A stretch of 64,000 nt of DNA, taken from positions 6,783,800-6,847,799 of the forward strand of contig JAQFVV010000018.1 in assembly GCA_028023455.1 (NCBI GenBank), read 5' to 3'. Positions 1 through 13,389 of this stretch are shown here, in pieces. Position 1 is the stretch's first letter; each line of letters begins with the position of its first letter. Under the pieces are notes generated by a model. It saw only the letters and a program-made list of their open reading frames with translations, ran no database searches and was not told the DNA's origin. Source of the DNA: Epiperipatus broadwayi (lineage: Eukaryota > Onychophora > Udeonychophora > Euonychophora > Peripatidae). The translations under genes were made by a program, and so were the position numbers.

Positions 1-1230
1 AAGTTGTTTATAGACGCTTGCATGGATTCGTTTGCGGTTAATTATATTTTGGTTTTCATATTTGATCAAAATATATAGACATTCAATAAATAATGATACC
101 TTACGGTGAGTATCTAAAATGTATTTATTCAGATGTCTTTTAAGTTATTGGTGACAACGCAAGTATCTTATGGTGAATACTATTGGGTTACTTATAAGTT
201 TCCCTCTGCGATTGTCGGTATCAATAATTTTGTATTTTGATCGTTTATGTTTACTTTGAAATGTTTTTGACCGTGGAATCTATGTAATCAATCTATACCC
301 AACATTTTTAAACAAATCTGTGCGAAGGTAATCTTAAATGTTAAAATTAAGTCGGGCGTGAATGGCTATATAGTTTTGTAAAGTGTATGAAGGGAGGGTA
401 ATCTTAGGTTATTCATTTCGTAGTTGAATTGGTTCAATGGATTGGATATATTTGTGTAATTAGTAGATGTAGTATGAGGTCCGCTACGGGCAGGATTATA
501 GATATACACCACACACCCTCTGTTTGCCTATGGATGGGTTTGTAAGTCGGCAGAAGACCGCAGTCCATTCCTATGGAGTTTTTTTGTTTATTGATCTACT
601 TGCCAACAGATGTCACATTCCTGTGGTGGAGAGTCAATGTCTTCTCTATTTCTACTTATTGTTCAGATGTACATTCCTGACAATATAGTATTTTGTGTTG
701 TCGTATCATGCTACATTGAATACATGAATGTATCAGATGGATTGGCGCCAGTTGATTGCGAAATTTGTTGCCTAAGGTTAAATCAGGGAAGAATATTTTC
801 CTTTCAAATGCAGACCTATGTAGTCCATTCATACTCGACCCTCTAAATAAATAGTAAACTCATTATATGCAATCTACTTAAATTTAGAATTAAAGATCAA
901 TATAAAATTATAAACGTTAAATTTATTCCTCAAAATTTAAATATTATTTTATATGTGCGTAAATAAATATTTTATGTGTTAATTTCTGGCAGTGGCTTTT
1001 ATTCTTTTATATTTAAGATATAAAATTTATAGATTTTTATCTCTGCGTCTCCGCTGAGCTAGTGACTTGGGCTAATGATCGGAATATTTAAATAAAATGG
1101 AATCTTAACAGCGCGTATCTGCCTACTTTATAAATTTTTCTAGGCTCAAATGCCTAGATGGCACCCTTGTAGAGCAGATATTGTGTTTGCGGTTAGATTC
1201 GATCTTCACTTTCATTTCGATCGTTATAAT
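1..1230. other. Unassigned GC-richer block, possible element end
   Basis: This block is visibly richer in G+C and CpG than the sequence after it and ends abruptly in a short AT microsatellite (about 1228-1250). Such a boundary resembles the LTR ends at 7725, 10789, 40941 and 53000, which also sit in AT runs. I see no long ORF, no RT motif and no clear TG...CA end. The 78-codon ORF at 610-846 has no recognisable motif. It may be the 3' part of an LTR or another element that starts before the window; this is inference only. Confidence 0.3.
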
Positions 1231-4200
1231 ATATATATATATATTATAATGGGATGGGGAAATAGGGTAAACTTGGGGTGATGGAAAAGTTTTGGTGAAC
1301 CAGGGGTGATGGCAACTTCCTTGAAATACATAAATAAATATTTCAATTAATGAAACTTATTTAAATAATGAGATAAAATATTAAAAGTAATAAAGTAAAA
1401 TATTGAAGTTCATAGATATCAAAGATATGAGTAATGAGAGATATTCAAAAAGCATGAGAGAATGAGATCTCTGAGATCAGCCCAGTTACTCCTTAGAACA
1501 ACTAAAAGTATAATTAACCATACATCAACCAGCACTATAATAAGTATAAATAAGCATAAGTAATACTCAAAACAAAATCATTAACAATCAAAAATAAATC
1601 AACAGTCAATCTGGTGACTGAATTTGAAATGGGTCTACTGTAGACCAGACAAAATATTTAACTTTTGTCAGCTTGTGACAATTATTTATCCATTAATTTG
1701 GATGTACCAACTAAGTGCTTGTCCATCAAAATACATAATAACAAAAACAATAATACTGGGATGTTAAAACATTCTGATCATCATTAATACTCTGGCCACT
1801 TAGTACCATTAATATACTGGTCAACTATAAATTTAATTTCTAATAGACTAAACTAAATAAAATGTAGTGCATGAGCTTTGAAGAATATAATCCTCAAGCC
1901 AAAACCAGGGCAATGTCATATTAGAATGCCCATAAGCACTAATATATACCTCCTTTTTATATCATACCATTATGCACAAATCTAGCTCAGAGAACAAGCT
2001 GTATTACAGTATTGTGACCAAGAGATGATGCAATATATAAGATCTAAAAATCATTTAGAATTAAGTCACTGGAATAATTTTTAATAATTGAATACAAGTT
2101 TTTTAATAGCAACAACAACAAAAAAATGAAGTTAAGGTCTCTAGAATAAGGCTATACACATATAAACTTTCTGCTTTTGATTACTATACAAAATTCAAAT
2201 TATTTCATTGATTTTTACAATACATCTTAATGGGTTGACATATAACATATATATATATATATAGAATGGTGCACAGATGTACACTTTACAATGAATACAT
2301 TTCACTTGCAATAAAATAAAAATACATGATTAAAAATTTTAAATTATATTTTTCAAAATGATATATATATACCACAATGGGTTCACAGAAAACATATAAT
2401 TGACTAATATTTGTGTGGAATAATTTATTATTTAATATTGTCATAAATCTATAAATGAAATTCATTTTTATAATACACATTTAAAAAAATCATTTCCCTT
2501 TTTACAGGACAAGATTTAATATATATGTGTGTGTGCATTTAGCCATTTATGCCCACACTGATGTTACATGTTTTAATTTGACATAATAAAGTTATTCAAA
2601 ATATACTTTCCATAATTAATTCCTTGATTAAAATACATTAAGAGTATGTAAAATTCACATATACATGTGTGTATCAATTATAAATTAAAATTATTAGTCT
2701 CTCTTTTTATAGACAATCAAAGTAGTTTCTTTTTCCTTCTTTTTTTTAAAAAAAAAAAAAATTAGTCTTGACAGATTTATCTAACAAAGATTTGATTGAT
2801 TAATTATAATGTCTTTAAACTTAGATTTTAAATGAGTATTTTACCTTTAGTTTCTAATCTAACAGATTTTTGAAGTCCTCCTTTTCTTTTTTCAAAATAA
2901 AATTTAAACTAGTATTGTTTTAGATATACATATTAGTATCACAGGTTAATTAATTATAATGTCTTCCTTTGGAATATAGAATCGTCTATTAATCTTTTAC
3001 TTTTTTATTTTTAATCCAAGCAAAATTATTACTTGCACTTTGAGTTTTACTAAAGAAATTATTTAAAATTTCATTATCATTATACATTATGTTACTCACC
3101 ATAATATATACATTTATCTGTGCTTCTCTACATATAGCTGAAATAGCAAACATATAATCCAGGATTGTCTCATCAGGAAAGGTATAGTCCAGGTATTATC
3201 ATCATCAGGGAAAAGTATAATTTGCATATCATCATCAGGGAAAAGTATAATTTGCATATGGTTAGGATTTTCTTAGTTCCACAGAGATTTCAGGTCAGCA
3301 AACTGCCTTATCCACATTTAAGGCTATAGAGACAGAGAAGTAAGTCTTCCTTCTATATGCATCTAAACTCCCATATAGTGAACCAGCATTTGCTGTCTCC
3401 TATCTTGACTTCAGCTAACTCTTATCCATGGTTATCTGTATAACTCTGGACCAATTTTGCTATCCAACTGCTTTTCAAAATATTATTAGCAAAACTATAT
3501 TAACCAACTCTCTTTTAAAAAAAAACTAGCCAGACTAAAATAATTTTTTTATCCAACCCTTTTATAGTCCTAGTGAGGTGATAAAAACACTAATTTAAAA
3601 AATGTTTTTATCTTTCTAATCTTTTTAAAAACAAGGTTGGAGTTTTATCAAAAAGTATGATTGGAAAAAGTTGCTTTCAATTAACTTTAATCCTTTGGAA
3701 TTTTATAATCTACAAAGATTTTTAACTATATAGTAAAATTACACAAGCATTAATTAAAAAATTTCAAAAATAGATAATAGAAATTTTTATAATTATCAAA
3801 AACATGCTTGTTTAAATATTTAATTTATAATCAACTTTTATTTTAAATTCAGAATTATTTAATCTTTTACTATGCTTATTATTAATCTAGTAAGATAAAA
3901 AAAATCTACAAAATTTTTGTCTGTGTTTATTTCTATTTTTCCTTTCAGCTTTATATATATTTGTACACACACACTATGTTATTGTGTGTCATATAACAGA
4001 ACTGTTATAATATATATATATATTCCACCTTTATTGTTAAAAGGAGGTTGTCTTAACAACAGTTTGAGATTGTTATTGATATTGGGACTGTCTAAATGTT
4101 TACTAGTTTAATAATTATATATATATATATATATATAAGTTAAAAGATGGAGAGAAAGAGAAACTTTTTTTTATCCAAAGTAGATTTTGTTTTCCACCAG

Positions 4201-4537
4201 GGCTAGAGTCCAGTAGTAGCAGATACTTTATGAATTAAAAAATAATAAAAATATTAGATCATTAAACAAAAAAATAAAATAAGAATTTAAAACAAGATGA
4301 ACAGACTACAATATGAAAAACACTGAAGATGAGAATGTTTTATATAAAGAAATCAATGAAACAAATAAAGTAGAAATATATATATTTCAAAAACCATAAA
4401 CAAAATAGATATTGGGAATATGATTTTTTTTTTAAATTAAGAGTTGAAAATTAGATTTACTATTCATTAATAGGCATGATGATAAGAACTAGGAATGATA
4501 TATTTTTCAATAATCACAAATTATTTACAAAAATATT
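1231..4537. other. AT-rich intergenic sequence
   Basis: No gene is recognised. The stretch contains short AT microsatellites (about 2250-2262 and 4112-4136) and a 30-bp tandem duplication at about 3199-3258 (unit containing ATCATCAGGG and TTTGCATA). Short ORFs are AT-rich chance frames. Confidence 0.6.
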
Positions 4538-4640
4538 TCTTAATACATTGCACAGGCTCAAATCTGCATTTATATATGTAATATATGCAGGATTCGAACT
4601 CAGACTTTTACATGACCCACTCTCTCAAACAGCATATTTA
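4538..4640 (+). repeat. Partial copy of the 464-bp repeat family (family C)
   Basis: About 100 bp match the junction region of the repeat seen at 14276-15605, and match 37265-37360 more closely. Shared landmarks are a stretch ending TTCTTAATACATTG, GTAATATATG, and GATTCGAACTCAGAC followed by TTTACATGACCC. The copy stops before the part that carries the hammerhead-like fold. It is an old dispersed fragment. Confidence 0.6.
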
Positions 4641-5321
4641 TTTTAAAAATTTGTAATTTATTTAAATAAATCCATTATTATTAGTTTTATTAGGTGTTGT
4701 CAAATCGACATTATGTCCTTGGCTATCATACAATCGCTATTCTCAAAATAACCTATCATCAGGGTATGGGATCATACATACCCATTTCCAAAATTTATTT
4801 GCTAATCCAAAAACATATTTTTTATTTAATAATATAAAATTAGACTAGCTCTTCCATATTAAATTTAATATCTAATAAATTTTCAAAGATCTCATGATGC
4901 CTTCAATATTACTTGGCTATTATTTTTTTTCAATAAGATTAAAATTAGAGATTGTTCTTTACCTTCAAATAATTCTGAAGATATAAAGTCTCTCATTATA
5001 TGCAAATTGGCAAATAAAAACTAGGCATTTTTTTGGTTAAAGCATTTTTGTACAAATCGTTTTAAAAAAATCACTACAATATATATTTTCTTATTTTATT
5101 CTATAATAATTACAAAAAAACAAACAAACAAACAAACAAACAAACGAGGAATTAGAAATATAATGTTTTTTCCTTTCACAATTTCTATTTTTTTATTTTT
5201 TAATTGGACATAAATAAATGTATTTATACACTTTTATCTTCCACAAAATTTAAAAGGTTTTCAATTGAAAATGATTGTTTTTATAATAGTTATTATGAAT
5301 ATTTGATTTATTAACACCAAT
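4641..5321. other. AT-rich intergenic sequence with a CAAA microsatellite
   Basis: No gene is recognised. A (CAAA)n tract of about 30 bp lies near 5118-5146. Confidence 0.6.
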
Positions 5322-5645
5322 AATATAATATATAATGGAATCGAACTCAGACTTTCACATGACCCTTAGCTCTCCATGCCATCTCATATTGCTGACCCAC
5401 CTGATCATACACATGTTGAAACGATAAATAATCACCAATATACATATTTCATGCTAAACCAGCAATCATCTATTGGTCCAGATTACTATCTCCACACATA
5501 CATACAATCAGTGCTCAGCTTTATATTAAGATAGCCAATCTTCATACTTTAATGGACAGACTTCAAACTATTCCAACCAACAACTCTTCAACCATCCATT
5601 TCATTGAAAATCTGATGATAGAACGTTCAAAGCCCAGTATACTAA
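5322..5645 (+). repeat. Copy of the 464-bp repeat family (family C)
   Basis: About 320 bp are readily aligned to the units at 14283-14742 and 14743-14985. Shared landmarks in order are ATTCGAACTCAGAC-like sequence, GATAAATAATCACCAATAT, CATGCTAAACCAG, TTGGTCCAGATTA, AAGATAGCCAATCTTCATAC, AATGGACAG and AATCTGATGAT. The 61-codon ORF starting at 5552 (MDRLQ...) and the 110-codon ORF at 14499 arise from the same piece of repeat and are not evidence of a gene. On the minus strand the hammerhead core position reads TAGATGA instead of CTGATGA, so the ribozyme fold is broken here. Stem II keeps its probable ancestral GCT/AGC pairing. Confidence 0.75.
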
Positions 5646-7724
5646 ATTATTTTATTTGTTATTTTTATTTATTTATATATATTCAAAGTCATTTTTATCA
5701 AAGATATTTCATGCGTATATGTAATGTAAAATTCTAACGCTACTTATTTACTTATGTAATCTTTCATATTACAAAAATAATGTCAATTTATATGTTTTAT
5801 CTTTATATTATAAATAAGTTGCATTTTGAAAATTACTGAATACAATTCTAAAATCAATATATGATTTCTTTCAATTAAATAAAAAGTCAACACACTTTCA
5901 TTACTAGCTCTAACACTTTATTTTATTTTTCCTTTTATAATCACTTCTTGCTCTCTGAAATTAAAGCACAGAATACAATATGCAATGATTTACGATTTGT
6001 GATGGGATAAGCTAAAGCATTAACAATGATGAAATTAAATAAATAAATAGACAAAAAATAATGGTATAATAATAATGGAAGAAAAAATAAAAAAAAATAA
6101 TAAAAAGTTAGGGAATAAACATAAAAAAAAACAAAAACAACAGAAACGAAAGATGAATAACTTTTGTATAAAAGAGAAATACAATAAAAAAAATAACTTT
6201 GGTATAAAAGAGAAATGCAATAAAAACATTATTTCAAAATCATAAAAGAGAAATTATATTTGTAATAATTTAAATAATTAGAAATATGTAAGAAGGTATG
6301 ATTCTGATAATAATTGTACATTGAATTTCTTGAAAAAGATAGAGCATCAGAAATGAATACATAAATAAAAGTTCTTAAGATATTAAAAAAAAAAAGGTAA
6401 TTTTGGATCAAAAAATAGAAATTTTAATGAAAGATAAAATTCTAATGAGAAAGAAAATTAAATATTGGGAGTTAACAAGAAAGAAAAAAAACACTCAAAT
6501 ATAAATGAAAAATGAGTAAAGTGGTGGAAAGGAAAAATGGATGTAAAGATGCTATAACAAATATATTATAAAAGATAAGATCATAAATGATTTGTATAAT
6601 ATTCATGGAAAAAAATTATACAACATGAGTAGTTTGATAAGATTGTTATAAAGCTGTATAGGTAAAATAATGAGAGGGAAAATAACAAAAAGCTGAATAT
6701 TAAAAATCATAAAAAAAAAAGAATTTAAGTGGACTTATTAAAAAAAAAGTTATTGTTAGGCAAATATATGAGCTAGGCATTATGAAAAAAATTACTTTGA
6801 AAAAAGATTTAAACAATTTCCATTACATGGCTTTCATGGGGGTGAGACATAGAATGTGGTGAATTCACATTATAACAACAAAAGTTAATAACTAAAGTTT
6901 TAAAATTTTGATTTTTTTTTTTTTTAATATGAGGCAACTTGTTAATACCCTACAAGCAAACAGTTCTGAACTTGATGTGTACATATCAATCTGACAAATG
7001 TTAAAGCAATAATAAGCACTAAATTTTTTAGTAAATGATCAGATACTGGCCCAAAAAACTGTACAAGAAAGTTGGATTGGATGGATACAAAACAATTTTT
7101 TTGCTTGCTATAGATTTTCTTACAAAGCCTCTTCAATTATGACATTATTCAGCTTCAAATTACGAACCACTCTTCAAAAACTGAGTAATGTGGTGATAAA
7201 TTCATTGGGGTGGAGTGCTTGCACCTTATCCCCTAGATAAAAGGCCACATCAGGCTCACGGTATTTGGTCTCTGCATTGAAATAGACTCAGTCTGAAAAA
7301 TCCAGAGAAAACAAGTGTTTTTTTTTCAGCATGCAAATTTGGCTGCCTATTTCAACATAAATTTTATGTCAGCGGCATCCCTTTGATAGGTATGTATATT
7401 TTAAAATCACATTTGAAGCAGCATTTGCGTTTAAAAATAGAATCAAACTATTAATGTAAATTTACCTAATTAGATTTTGGTAGCTCAATAATTAATAGAT
7501 GAGAATTGTTTTAAACAGATATTAGAAAAAAAAAAAGTTACGGAGGGGGGACCGATTTGGGCTGAGCAACACTGCAGCCTCAGACCGTTTCAAATCTCAG
7601 AATTCAGAATCATGCAAAGTCATAATTTTAATTAAAAACAGCAGTTCTCTACATCCTTTTATCTAATTCGTAAATCTTCTGTTGGAGCCAAATATTTACT
7701 TATTAACAAATTAATAATATATAT
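5646..7724. other. AT-rich intergenic sequence
   Basis: No gene is recognised. 6020-6800 is strongly A-rich on the plus strand with many short A-runs, giving several spurious minus-strand ORFs rich in Phe and Leu. The last bases, up to 7724, form a TA run that is the left flank of the probable solo LTR. Confidence 0.55.
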
Positions 7725-10700
7725 TGAAACGGAAACCTCCAATCCCTTTCCGTTTCACCATCAACCTAATGACCTACTCGTCTGAACTAGTTTCGAACCT
7801 ATGTCAAATGTAAAAATGTATATATATAAATCGAGCGGGAAAACTTTGCTATAATTGCCGCTTAAATGGCATTATCCATTTACATACGAAGAAACGCTAT
7901 AATTAGACAGGTTTGATAAAATTATAGCGGAGAAATGCTCATAAATTATTATAAAATGTTTTATTAATTTTCGGTCAATTCTAAATTATATTTCGCTATT
8001 ATATTCGTATGTGGATGGATAATTTAAACCTTGGAATAACGGCAAAATGATTCATATATATTTAAGTTTAAATAAAAGTAATGTAAATGTTTTCTTTAAT
8101 TTATTTAACGGTTTTCTGATTTAATGTTTTACATATATAGTTGAAACGAGTATTTTCTTTAAATTTGCTTTTTTTTTTAATAAACAAATATGTTAAAAGT
8201 TATTTAGTTTTATAAAATAAGAATTATCTGTTCGCAATTAAAAATGAGAATTTTTGTAAACAAGATATCAATTAGTGACACACCCGGGTAAAAAAGTAAA
8301 ATCTGTTTTCTGATTGATTTTTGTTTGCAACAAAAGACTTTTTCATTAAATCAGAATACCGATCCTTCTGCTAAGTAATAACACCTGAAAAGGAATTTAA
8401 TTAATGAAAATGAATCAAATTATATAGTTTATATATTTTGATACATTTTTTTAAGGAAATTAAATATAACACCTCGGAGACGTTATCTGTTGTAGAAATT
8501 GAATTATATTATTTTGCTTTAATTAAAAGTCAATTGGTCCCGAGGCTTACGAAATTCCAGAAAGGTGTTAAAGTTTAGTAGAAGGATATAAATAGGCCTT
8601 ATTTTAAGCGGGAAGAGAGAATCCATCTTACTTTTGAAGAGAGCTATTACTATCCAAGTCAAAATTGTTTAATTTTACCATGTCTGGCTAAAGTCAGGCA
8701 AGAATTGCTGCAATTCCCGTGATGGAACGCCTAGTTCAATCCATCAAATGCCAAAGGAACAACCAAGCTTACACCAACTAAATTTGAAGATGCCATAAGC
8801 CGTAAAAATAATTTGCCTTCGGTCCGATTTCAATCCAGCTAAAGAAACACTATTTTAAAAATCATCTCCCAACTAAATTGAAGATGCCATAAGCCGCCAA
8901 AGAAGTCACCTTTGTTTCCAGCTCGAATCTCTCCTTAGCTACAGAACTATTTTAGTATTATTTAAAATCGCAGAGCTCTGTGTGCATTTCAAAAACATTC
9001 ATTATTTCTTCAAAAACAGGTTAGCTAACCATATTATTGAAATTTCTATCTAAATTGTTTTCGAAATAATATTTAAATGAAATACTTTTTGCTAATACAA
9101 TAGTGTAAACTGTCTAAATTGTTTCCTAAAATATTTTAATTCTATAAATGAAATACTTTTGCTAAATTTCTGTTAATTAATGTTTTGCTATATAATTTAA
9201 TCACTGCAATTATATTTTGCTTTTCTTTTGCTTATTTTATTTATTATTAGTTATGCCTATGTTTCGAAACGGCGTGCATTTAATTATTAAAGTGTTTTTA
9301 AAGATATGAATTTAAAATCTCCGTATTATTATTTATATAGCGTCATTTCGTGCGCTGTTTCGAAACCCAAATTCATATTTTTGTCATTTAGTAAATTAAT
9401 TAATATAAATATAAAATGTGGCTTTTCAACCTTTATTTATTATGTTACTAAAGATTAAACTAGCCTGGAGTGTAATTATAAGTATATATTTTTAGTTAAG
9501 TATTCGTAAGTCCCTTATTAAATATACTTTTCCACCTTTTAAGAGTTTATTAGTTATAGATAACTAAAGAGATTGAACGGGATAAAGTAAAGTTTGTATA
9601 TACATTCCTGTCAGTAGCATATCGTATTTCTCATGCTACAGAAGAGTTGGCTCTTTTGATCAAGCTGATGATCTAGTGTTCATTTAATATATGATCTTTA
9701 ATTTATAATATCCTTCGGCTTGGCGGATGTGGGATTTATTAATATTTTCTCATTGTGCTGTTCTTTTTGATATATATATAAGATGGAGCCACGGTAAGTC
9801 CAGCCCATCTTCTCTTATGGGTAGTGCAGTAGCGAAGTCTGAGCTACGGGCCAGATTAGCACGTAAGTCCCCCGCCTTATGAACCAAATAAAGGTTCCCT
9901 TTTGCAGCATGACGACCGGTTATTGGGTAAACCGTTGTTTGTCACAAAAACCCTAAAACTATTCTTCCATCCGCAGAGCCACTTTATTATTATATTTTAC
10001 TTGTGCCTAGCGTATTAGTAAAATCGTTATAGCCAACTCTTTCCTCCCCAATATGCAATCTTCGGCATTGAACCGAAGCATTCTTGAAAACCCATTCGAT
10101 CTTAAGCTATTTGGGATGCTTTATAAGCCCATAGTTAATATATAAATTGATTACAGTCAGATGTATTAAGTTTCACTCCAGACTTGGTTTGATTTTACGT
10201 AAAAGAGCCACTCGAACTGATGATGAAAGGGCATAACTGGTAAAAGTTAATGTAGTGATTAGTTATATAGTAGGGTATTTATTTCAATTAAATAATATTG
10301 GAGCAATTAAATAATAGCCAACGTATCAATTATTGGCCTAGAGTAATGTTACTTTATAAATAAAATGCCTGCGTGCATTTGCCAACAACAATTGTCAATA
10401 AATATATTTTAATTCATCATACATCAGTTTCTGTCTCATTATTAAATCAATCCAATTCACTAATTGCCCATAAGTATTCATTAGTAAAGCCCCTATTATT
10501 TAAATATGTTAGATTTTATCTGTGGAATGTCTAGTATTTACGTTGTTTATATATATGTTTAAGTCCATGAGTCTTATTGTTTTCTCCGATTTGCTAGTGG
10601 GCCGGATGAAGAATTAAATCTCGTGTGCTACCATTGTTATGTTATCCATTGGGTGTTAGATCTGGGGCTTGGAGAGTGGGTTCGAATCCAGGCTGGTCCC

Positions 10701-10789
10701 TGACCAAAATCTCGGGCTCGACTGGGTTTGAAGTACATTTTGTGAGTTCCAGCTCGTGTTAGATGGATAAGCATGTTTTGACTGGCACA
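7725..10789 (+). mobile_element. Probable solo LTR of a long-LTR Ty3-like family
   Basis: The block is about 3,065 bp, starts TGAAACGG and ends GACTGGCACA, giving TG...CA ends. It sits between ATATAT on both sides, which fits a 4- or 6-bp duplication inside an AT run. Its last 220 bp or so resemble the end of the LTR at 40941-44046: both contain CCCTGACC, ATCTCG, a TTGAA/GTAC stretch, GTTAGATG and a final GACTGGYACA. Length and ends also match that LTR (3,106 and 3,126 bp), although most of the interior has diverged beyond what I can align by eye. It contains a TATA box (8587-8594), and no pol coding follows, so recombination to a solo LTR is the simplest reading. It could instead be a different element with a similar end. 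Confidence 0.6.
8587..8594 (+). promoter_or_regulatory. TATA box in the probable solo LTR
   Basis: TATAAATA occurs about 860 bp into the LTR-like block, followed by a GC-richer stretch (AGGCC, AAGCGGGAAG) that could be the start of transcription. The same octamer occurs at 41492 and 50431 in the LTRs of the full element. The role is inferred from motif and position. Confidence 0.4.
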
Positions 10790-12592
10790 ATATATTTGTT
10801 AAAAAACATAAACTAGAATTCGTTTTACACAGAGAGAGAGAATTAGGGAGAGGGAAAAAGAGGTGGGGAAAGAGGAAAAGAAAGAGAAAAAGAGGGAAAA
10901 GGGGGAAGAGAGAAGGAGAGAGATGGGAAGAGACGGAAAGGAGGTAGGGAAGAAAAAAGTCATTGGTATTTTGAATTCAGGAAAGTTATCTTCAGATCAA
11001 AAAATAATAGCCCATTTTCTCTCCATTTAATTTTCTATTTTCATTTTGTCTGGAGTGAGATGTGGTAGGAATGATTATTTTTTATAAGCTATGATTTTTT
11101 TTAAGTAGAATTAATTATTCTTTAATAAAAGTCAGTTCAGTTATATAAATTATACAAATATGCGCGTATAAGTTAAATATAAAACATTTCCGCAAAAAAA
11201 AGAAAAAAAATGATTGTGAAGACAAGTTGAGAAATTTTGCTCTAGATCTCAAATGATCTATAAATACACAATTGTGATTAAAAAATAAAAAAAGAGCTAA
11301 AAAAAAAAAAAAGAAGGAATTATACAAAAAAAAAAATCTATAAAAAATATGTAGTCATGCGTGATGAATTAAAATATTATAGCAAAAATGTTAAGTATAA
11401 CTTAAATCGTCTGTGTAATGCACTTTTTTCAAACCACATTCTTAATATTTTTTTTTTCTAAATTCTTATATTCAATCCCTCTGGTATAAATAAACAATCT
11501 TCTAGAAAACTAGTTTTTTGTTTCAAAAATCCTCTAGTCACAAATGCAGTATCTCTGCATATAAGATCACTAAGAACATGGTCTTGATACTAAATGTTAT
11601 GTAGAAAACAAAAGGCATGATTAAATTTCCATTGGTTTTTACATAGCATTCAATATACTGAATTTTGACTCCTCTTTTCTTTTTCATGAAATACAACAAA
11701 TGCACACATTTTCTTTTATTAAAGTGGTCAGATTTGAGAAAACAAGAATTCATCGCATCAGACATATTGAGAATAACAGTTCTTCTTAATCAAGCAAACT
11801 GTTTTTGCTAACATTTGGAATCTTTATCTACTAAGAATATCATTCTCACCAGTGCACTCTAATCTGAACAGAGAATAAAAGCATTAAATGACACTTATAT
11901 GAAATGATCATATCATAAGAAAACCATAAACAGCTTATGACTAAGTGATTTTTATTCAGTCAAAAAAATGCATTGCATTCATATTATTCTATCTATTCTT
12001 AATAATATTATATCACAGATTACTTCAATGGCCTCAATTTCAAACCAATTATAGACATTTTTTTAGATGCTACTAAATTCAGTTTATCAACTGAGTTCAT
12101 ATATAGTAGATAGTAGAATGATCTTCAGATATGAGTATCAGCTGCAAATCCACAATAATCTGTATCTAACCAAGTCATATGCAGGTAAAATAAAATGTTA
12201 GATAATCAAATGTTGAATATTGTTTCTCCATCTCACTTACCTTTCATTCTTTTTCCATTTATTTTCTTTACTATTTGAAGTCACTTAGATCATTATATGG
12301 CCTGGTTATCATAAGCCTCTCATGTCATCAGTTATCTTTGCACAATATGTAATAATGAGATCAAGTGTTTATATAAGCACATTTCCATATATTTAATTAA
12401 ATATGTTTCAATCCTTTTTTTTTAAATTTTAGTTTGTGGAATGCATATCTTTTTGACATTTTCTAAATAGATGTTTTCTTTTCTTCTTTTTTACCAGATA
12501 TTATATCATTTTATCAACTCACTTTTCTCTACATTTAACAATAGTGACATTCACACAGATAGCAGAGCACCATGTAGGATTCATTAAACAAA
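10790..12592. other. Intergenic sequence with a purine tract
   Basis: 10831-10955 is an almost pure purine tract on the plus strand (GA-rich, interrupted by few pyrimidines), a candidate for triplex or H-DNA structure. The rest is AT-rich with A- and T-runs, and I see no gene. Confidence 0.55.
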
Positions 12593-12640
12593 GGCAAAAA
12601 CTCTCTCCATACAGTAGTGCCACCCTGTGGTGATCATGTG
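12593..12640 (-). repeat. Fragment of repeat family B (tail)
   Basis: About 45 bp (GGCAAAAACTCTCTCC, CATACAGTAGTGCC) are the reverse complement of the end of the family B copies near 30165-30200 and 54030-54075, and match the inverted tail at 53645-53690. No ribozyme is included. Confidence 0.5.
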
Positions 12641-13389
12641 ATGTTTAGTAGTATTCATTAACTAAATGCAGAAGACACAAAAGTGTCCTCTGTCTGTAAA
12701 TTAGATAATATTGATCTATTTCTTAGTACACAGTAGAATCTGATTCAGTTGTTCACACTGAGAAAATTTAATTTTGATGACTTCTTTCTTCATGCAAAAA
12801 ATTGTATTTAATATCTACTGACAAACCTGATAAAGCATGAATTTGGAAATTGCTCTTATTCCATACAGGAAAAAATATGCAAGAAAAATTATAGAATACA
12901 TGATTTGAACATGCATTATCAATATAAAACAGTAAAGAGATCATTGAAATATTTTAATGACCTCAGTTTTAAGATAACTTTAAGTGACTTGGATTTACTA
13001 GTAAAAAGAACAATAAAAAAATCAATGAATATTCATTTATTTTCTCTCAATCTTACATAAAATTATATTAGTGACATCAGTTATGAATAAAACAATACTA
13101 TGGTATGGTTTAGCATGGTGATTAAATGTTAGCCTCTGATATTTAATATTGATTCAAAATTTATGTTCTCTCCTTTTTACTAATCTAATAAATTTTTTCT
13201 CCATATTATCAATTCTAGATTTAATATAAATTAAATCCAGATTCAACTATGTTATCTAATAGAGGATCAATAAAAAAACAAAATAACATATATTTAATAT
13301 AAGGGTAAAGAACTCTTCCATGGCTCAAGATATACCCCATTGGCCTATAAGTTTTATTTATTTATAATATGCTTTATATGTGCACTAAA
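12641..13389. other. AT-rich intergenic sequence
   Basis: Nothing is recognised. Part of it may belong to the 3' end of the decayed minus-strand LINE that becomes legible from about 13390. Confidence 0.5.

Noticed and set aside
6035-6411. Minus-strand ORFs rich in Phe, Leu and Ile, resembling membrane proteins
   Set aside because: They are the complement of A-rich low-complexity DNA; hydrophobicity follows from base composition.
10215-10235. CTGATGATGAAAG, resembling hammerhead core pieces
   Set aside because: There is no room for stem II between the two core parts and no stem I partner.
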